From Hypomesus transpacificus (lineage: Eukaryota > Chordata > Actinopteri > Osmeriformes > Osmeridae), in assembly GCF_021917145.1 (NCBI RefSeq), contig NC_061068.1:5007183-5071182 (forward strand): 64,000 nucleotides of DNA, given 5' to 3'. A program made the position numbers and the translations under genes. The notes under the pieces were generated by a model. The model was not told the origin of the DNA and searched no databases. It worked only from the letters and a program-made list of their open reading frames with translations. Shown in pieces: positions 59,672 through 64,000 of this stretch. The stretch's first letter is position 1. Each line of letters starts with the position of its first letter.

Positions 59672-62174
59672 GGAGATAACACACCAGCATTCTTCACTTG
59701 TAAATAATTGAATCGGGCTATTTTAGTTTGCTCTGAGCTGAGCTGTAATTTGGAGCCCTTTATCTCTTGTTTAAGGACCGGTAATTATGTCTGTCAGAGA
59801 CTTCCAAAACAAATGTTCCAGCTTCATTTTGACTTCAAATAGACAACAACTGACATGCTAAAAGATGCACAGCAGCGAGATGAGAGAATATACAAACAAA
59901 CACCAACATTTTGTCAGCTTACGGCCTTTGGCAAGAACATAGCCTGCAAAGTGACCATCACACCAACATTCGGTGTCTAGATAAAACCTTTGCTACAGAC
60001 ATCTAACCATCAATATGACACTTACAGTGGCTGACATTTTTGGCCATTCAAAACCCTAAGAAACAGACAACTTGGATGTCTAATGTTGACACACCTTCAA
60101 ACTAACATGGATTGCTGTTCTCAAGAAACACATGACCGTCAACCAACAGCAGACAAGGCTCTACTGACAGAGCGATCCTGCTCCTCAGACACAGCTACAC
60201 TTACGACACGCAAACCTCAGACTCTTTCAGGGTTCTGTCTGAGGCACCCTCCCATGCTGCCAAGTATAGCACAGTCACATGACCCTGGAGGCCTTTGCAT
60301 GCCTGGGCCAATGGAATGTAAGGAACATTGGTTAATTGGCTGCCACATTCTGAAGACGTTCTTTAAAAAGCAACTCATTTGGAATCATCCGAGTCCTGCT
60401 CATGTCGTCAATGAGCCATGAAAGGCTGCCAGTCACAAGATTTCACAGACATACCTCCGTTTGAGGTTTTCATTACAAGAAAACTAAGATAAACCTTCAA
60501 TTGGGCTATTTGGCTAACTATCGAGGCTACCTACTAGAACCACACTTCACTTTTTTCTGTTTCTTTAAACTGGAACAGTTCAGCTTTTTAAAAACAAGCT
60601 TCATACAAATGTTGGACTTCCGGTTCCCATAGCAGCCCATGATGAGGATTGTTCCAGGCTAAAGCATATATTGAATTGTTTGGAGACTTCTGTCTCTTCC
60701 TACTCTGGTGCAGCCCACAAGTCCACCCCGCTTCCCCTCAGGGTGGGCCGCGTTCCCAGAGGGAACAGGACACGAGCGTCTCATCAATGCGAGTCTGTCC
60801 ACAGAGTTGACCGCTGTCCCTATCCTGAATCAACACGTCTCAGGGATTATCCCCTATGATGCCCCTCTATGACACTACCCAGAAGGCATATGGCCACAAT
60901 CTGTAACAGCCCTGGCTGTATCTCCATCTTCAGCTCTGCTTTAATTAAACACATGGAGAAGCCACAGAACCCCCAGAGCCAAGCCTCCGACAGCTCTGTC
61001 TCCCTCGCTGTCCTCATGCTGGGGCCCTACAGGAACGAGGGAATGAAGAAATATATATGGGCTGGGTTGATTAGGTAAGATTCTGCTCTGATGAGATTCA
61101 AATGAGTTTCAGCTGCCCCTGAGAGAGGAAACCATGTGTTTAGATCAATAACCTCTTTATAACCAATGATAGAGATGTTTTTATGATTCTTCTGTTCCCG
61201 AAGGTTTATTACTTTGGAAATGATGCAGTGACAGTCAACCCTTCAGCTGGGTGGACATCACAGGGGTTCCTCAGGGCTGGAGAAAGCTAGATTACAGCAG
61301 AATCCAGGCCAAGTCATCAGAGGACAGCCCTAATGTGTCTCACATGTTTATGCAGCTGTTTTTTTTGTCATAACACAGCAGACAAAATGACAAATCCCTC
61401 CCTCCCTCAAAGTTATTTGTCCACCGCAAAGTATATAGAGAGGCTGGGGCATGATGTCTTCCAGCGAAGGCTCCTTTAAAGCCACTAATGTGGCCATCAT
61501 GTCAACAGCATTAGTGCCCCATCGCCTTTAATCAAGAGACTAAGGCTAAGTACCTAGATTTCAAAAGTGGAGCAGAGGTGTGTGTGTATGTGTGCGTGCG
61601 TGTACGTTCACAGATTAAGGGATGTGGTCCTCCAATAATCCGTTGACCACATGGACCTAAGAGGGAATCCAATTAAGAGTGTGGCTCAACCTGTGTCTCT
61701 TGTCCAGTGCTAAAGGTCTACGAAACAAGTGGAATAAGTGTAAATCCAAACACTTTGGGTATGAAATAATGTGCAAGGTAAATGTAAGATAGTTATTATG
61801 AGGAAGTCTTACATCCTGAGAATTAAATGACCACAAGGGCAATAGTAGTTTCATCAGAATGAATATGAATTAGTACATTTACTAATTTGCCAGCATCTGA
61901 TTCAAGTGTTAATCCTTAGACCTTCATCAGCAAATACATATCTTACTGGGGCTTAGAATAATAATACAAATCTCACTGCCAACACATTACGGCAGCCAAG
62001 TACACATTATCATCACATAGTGACTATCAATGCTCCCATTAGTATTGGGATATGCCAGGTCTACAGTTTCACTCACACAGAGCAGAAGGTAGAGGTGACT
62101 GTTCAGTGTGGAGAATCGTTAACAAACACCAGGCTCTCCTGAAAGAAACAGCACTTGGCACTCACATATACTCC

Positions 62175-62736
62175 TTTATTCCAACGCAGAACCAGATCAT
62201 CAAATAAGCATGCATGCATTTGTCTATTTCTACATTATAGATATTTAATACATAAATGATTCTATCCATACAAAATATAAAAATATGTGGGACCTCATTT
62301 ACAATACTATTTACATAACTTAACTTAAGAGAATTTATCTATTCACTTACCTATGTACACATCATCAACTGATTTACTGTCTCTTCAAATCACATTGCAT
62401 GAAAAAAGCTGGACCATAACTAGACTGTCTGTACCTTACTGACTGTAGCTGCGTGGAAATGGCATTATCATAACTGCTGCTGGGAATAACATGATGGTTT
62501 ATTAAAAAGCACATGTGTGAGGACCCGAGAAATCGCATGAACACACATCAGAAATATTAAGAAGATAAACATGCGAAACATTTGCGCCGCCAACTGTTTA
62601 CCCCACTGCATCATTACACACGGCTAACCGCACAACACTAAACACTCAACAAGGTGGCTGTGTTCGGTTCTGAAAACACACCTTTAGTGCGTACCCGGGT
62701 GTTCACTGGTCCACATTCAGGCAGAGGGGGCCGGTG
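62175..62736 (-). other. prickle2 3' UTR
   Basis: This is non-coding sequence after the prickle2 stop (TAA, 62739-62737). A - strand AATAAA at 62180-62175 is a good poly(A) signal, giving a 3' UTR of about 0.56 kb. Confidence 0.6.
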
Positions 62737-64000
62737 TTAAGAAATAATGCAGTTTTTGCTTTTCCTGCGTTTGCGGGTGTGGAGCTGCCCCCCTCGGCCA
62801 CTGAGCTGGTGAGGCCCCCCCACTCCGGCGGAGGCGTACTTGTGGATGAGCTCCTGGCTGCTGAGGTAGCGCAGCTGCACCGGCCTGGGGATGGGCTCAC
62901 CCAGGAAGTAGCCCTCGTCCTCCGACTCTGAGGAAGACGAACAGGTGGAGCACCACTCGTCCTCGTCGTCGTAGTCGTCCCAGGAGTAGGGCCCCAGGCG
63001 CCGGTTGGCCACCGGGTTCTGCAGGGTGAGGTCGGAGGTCGTGCGAGGGCACGGCCTGAACTGCTGGGGCTGGTACCGCCTCCCTCCGCTCCCAAACGGC
63101 TCCCTGGAGCCCCTGGGAGGGGGGAACTGGTCGTAGTCCTCGCGGAAACGCAGCTGGGGTCTCTCCTGGGGTCTCTCCCTGCGCTCTGCCGCCAGATGGA
63201 GGGCGTTCTCCGAGCGTGAGCGTCTGGACCTCCGCGGGCGGTGGTGGTGGTGATGTCGTCGACGCTGGGGCGTGTCCTCGGGGGCGTCCATGTCCCTGGC
63301 CACACCCCCCCCTCCTTGTCTGCGTGTCCGCTCGCTGATGGGCGGGAGGCGGGCGGCGTTGGCGCTGCTCACCAGACTGACCCGGTCCTCCTCCTGGTAG
63401 GTGAAGCCCGGGGGCAGACGGGCCACGCCCCTGCCAGGGGACTCGCAGTACTGCAGGGGGTACTGGGGGGGCAGAGAGGGCTCCATCTCCAGGTAGGGCT
63501 GGCCGGAGGTCAGACTACGTAGGGACTCGGAGCTGCGGAAATGGACGGAGGAGTTGAGCGTGCCCATGTTGCTCTTCTCCGACACGTTCATGCCAGAGTC
63601 TTTGCTCAGGTCGGGCATGGAGAAACGAGAGAGGTGCTCCTGGCGTCGGCCTCCTCCATCTGCAGAGTTTCCTGGAGAGAGAGAGGGAGGGGGAGGGGGA
63701 GAGAAAGAAAATAAGTTAGATTAGATCAAATCAATCACGGACGGCCTCGCATTTAGCACAGCAAAGTGAAATGTCCACATGCAGTTTGCACTTCTGCCTG
63801 AATACGCTGGGCTAAAGAGGACCCCCTCTTGCTTGCCCTGCTCTGTCCTGGGGAGGGTGCGTGTGGCCTAGTGCGGGTACCTGTGGCGTTGGACAGGGTC
63901 AGGGACTCCATGGAGCCTTGGGGGGTCTGCTCCAGAGGGGTGAGCTGCTCCGTGAAGCTAAGTGCGTTGATCGGGTTCCTGCTCCGCCCCAACTGCGGAG
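62737..64000 (-). CDS. prickle2: Prickle2 planar cell polarity protein, C-terminal exons (5' part outside window)
   Basis: Two - strand exons are present: 64000-63881 (runs off the right edge, donor GTACCC) and 63671-62737 (acceptor CCAG, stop TAA). The protein portion includes [67 protein letters not shown] and ends [11 protein letters not shown]. These identify the Prickle family, and PRICKLE2 fits the neighbourhood with PSMD6. Prickle proteins are cytoplasmic PET/LIM proteins acting with Vangl in planar cell polarity and at synapses; the PET and LIM domains lie upstream, outside the window. The end CIIS is a CAAX-type prenylation signal that attaches the protein to membrane. Teleosts often have two prickle2 copies and which one this is cannot be told. 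Confidence 0.93.

Larger units (their letters stand above)
55635..62174. other. Intergenic region with no recognised gene
   Basis: Between the SLC2A stop and the prickle2 3' end I find no exon-like frames. ATTAAA at 55771-55776 probably ends the SLC2A transcript. Simple repeats are a GA tract (57820-58148), a TG tract (59549-59671) and a TG/CG-type run near 61578-61605. Open frames of up to 112 aa (for example 60083-60421) match nothing I know. Distant regulatory elements of prickle2 could be here but are not visible by eye. Confidence 0.55.

Noticed and set aside
60083..60421. 112-aa + strand open frame in the SLC2A-prickle2 gap
   Set aside because: No recognisable domain, no splice context and ordinary composition; likely chance.

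Overview
The window is vertebrate nuclear DNA from a ray-finned (teleost) fish. Its genes are split by GT-AG introns, it is rich in transposons, and it carries tRNA-derived SINEs with a LINE-type tail, a Tc1-like transposon with long inverted repeats, hAT-type fragments and many micro- and minisatellites. The species cannot be named from the sequence. The gene order Mx array - THOC7 - ATXN7 - PSMD6 - SLC2A transporter - PRICKLE2 contains the THOC7/ATXN7/PSMD6/PRICKLE2 neighbourhood known from human 3p14; the Mx array and the sugar transporter are additions seen here.

Region 1 (1-20.3 kb, + strand) is a tandem array of three interferon-induced Mx GTPase genes. Copy 1 lacks its first coding exon, which lies left of the window, but is otherwise intact. 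Copy 2 is a pseudogene in this sequence: a 132-bp deletion removes a splice acceptor and the TKPD guanine-specificity motif, and an insertion of about 0.53 kb puts a stop into the exon for stalk loop L4. Copy 3 is complete (617 aa). Copies 2 and 3 have ISRE-like sites upstream. The 3' flank of copy 1 holds a decayed copy of the last THOC7 exon, so the duplicated unit apparently extended from Mx into THOC7. Spacers between copies hold SINEs, LINE 3' ends and inverted-repeat elements.

Region 2 (20.8-46 kb): THOC7 (- strand, 8 coding exons, 203 aa) faces copy 3 tail to tail and lies head to head with ATXN7 (+ strand, 11 coding exons, 909 aa). ATXN7 encodes only five consecutive glutamines, but its introns carry four unrelated minisatellite arrays and a hAT-like element interrupted by a Tc1-like transposon with an uninterrupted 357-aa transposase frame.

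Region 3 (46-55.7 kb): a TIR-bounded repeat, PSMD6 (- strand, 8 exons, 389 aa) and a complete class II SLC2A/GLUT-type transporter (+ strand, 12 exons, 491 aa).

Region 4 (55.7-64 kb): about 6.5 kb without a recognisable gene, with long GA and TG tracts, then the 3' UTR and last two coding exons of a prickle2 gene on the - strand, running off the right edge.

The loci do not form a pathway. Mx is antiviral; THOC7 acts in mRNA export, ATXN7 in the SAGA deubiquitinase module, PSMD6 in the 26S proteasome lid, the SLC2A protein in hexose-type transport, and prickle2 in planar cell polarity. All exon boundaries were read by eye from frame continuity and GT/AG sites.
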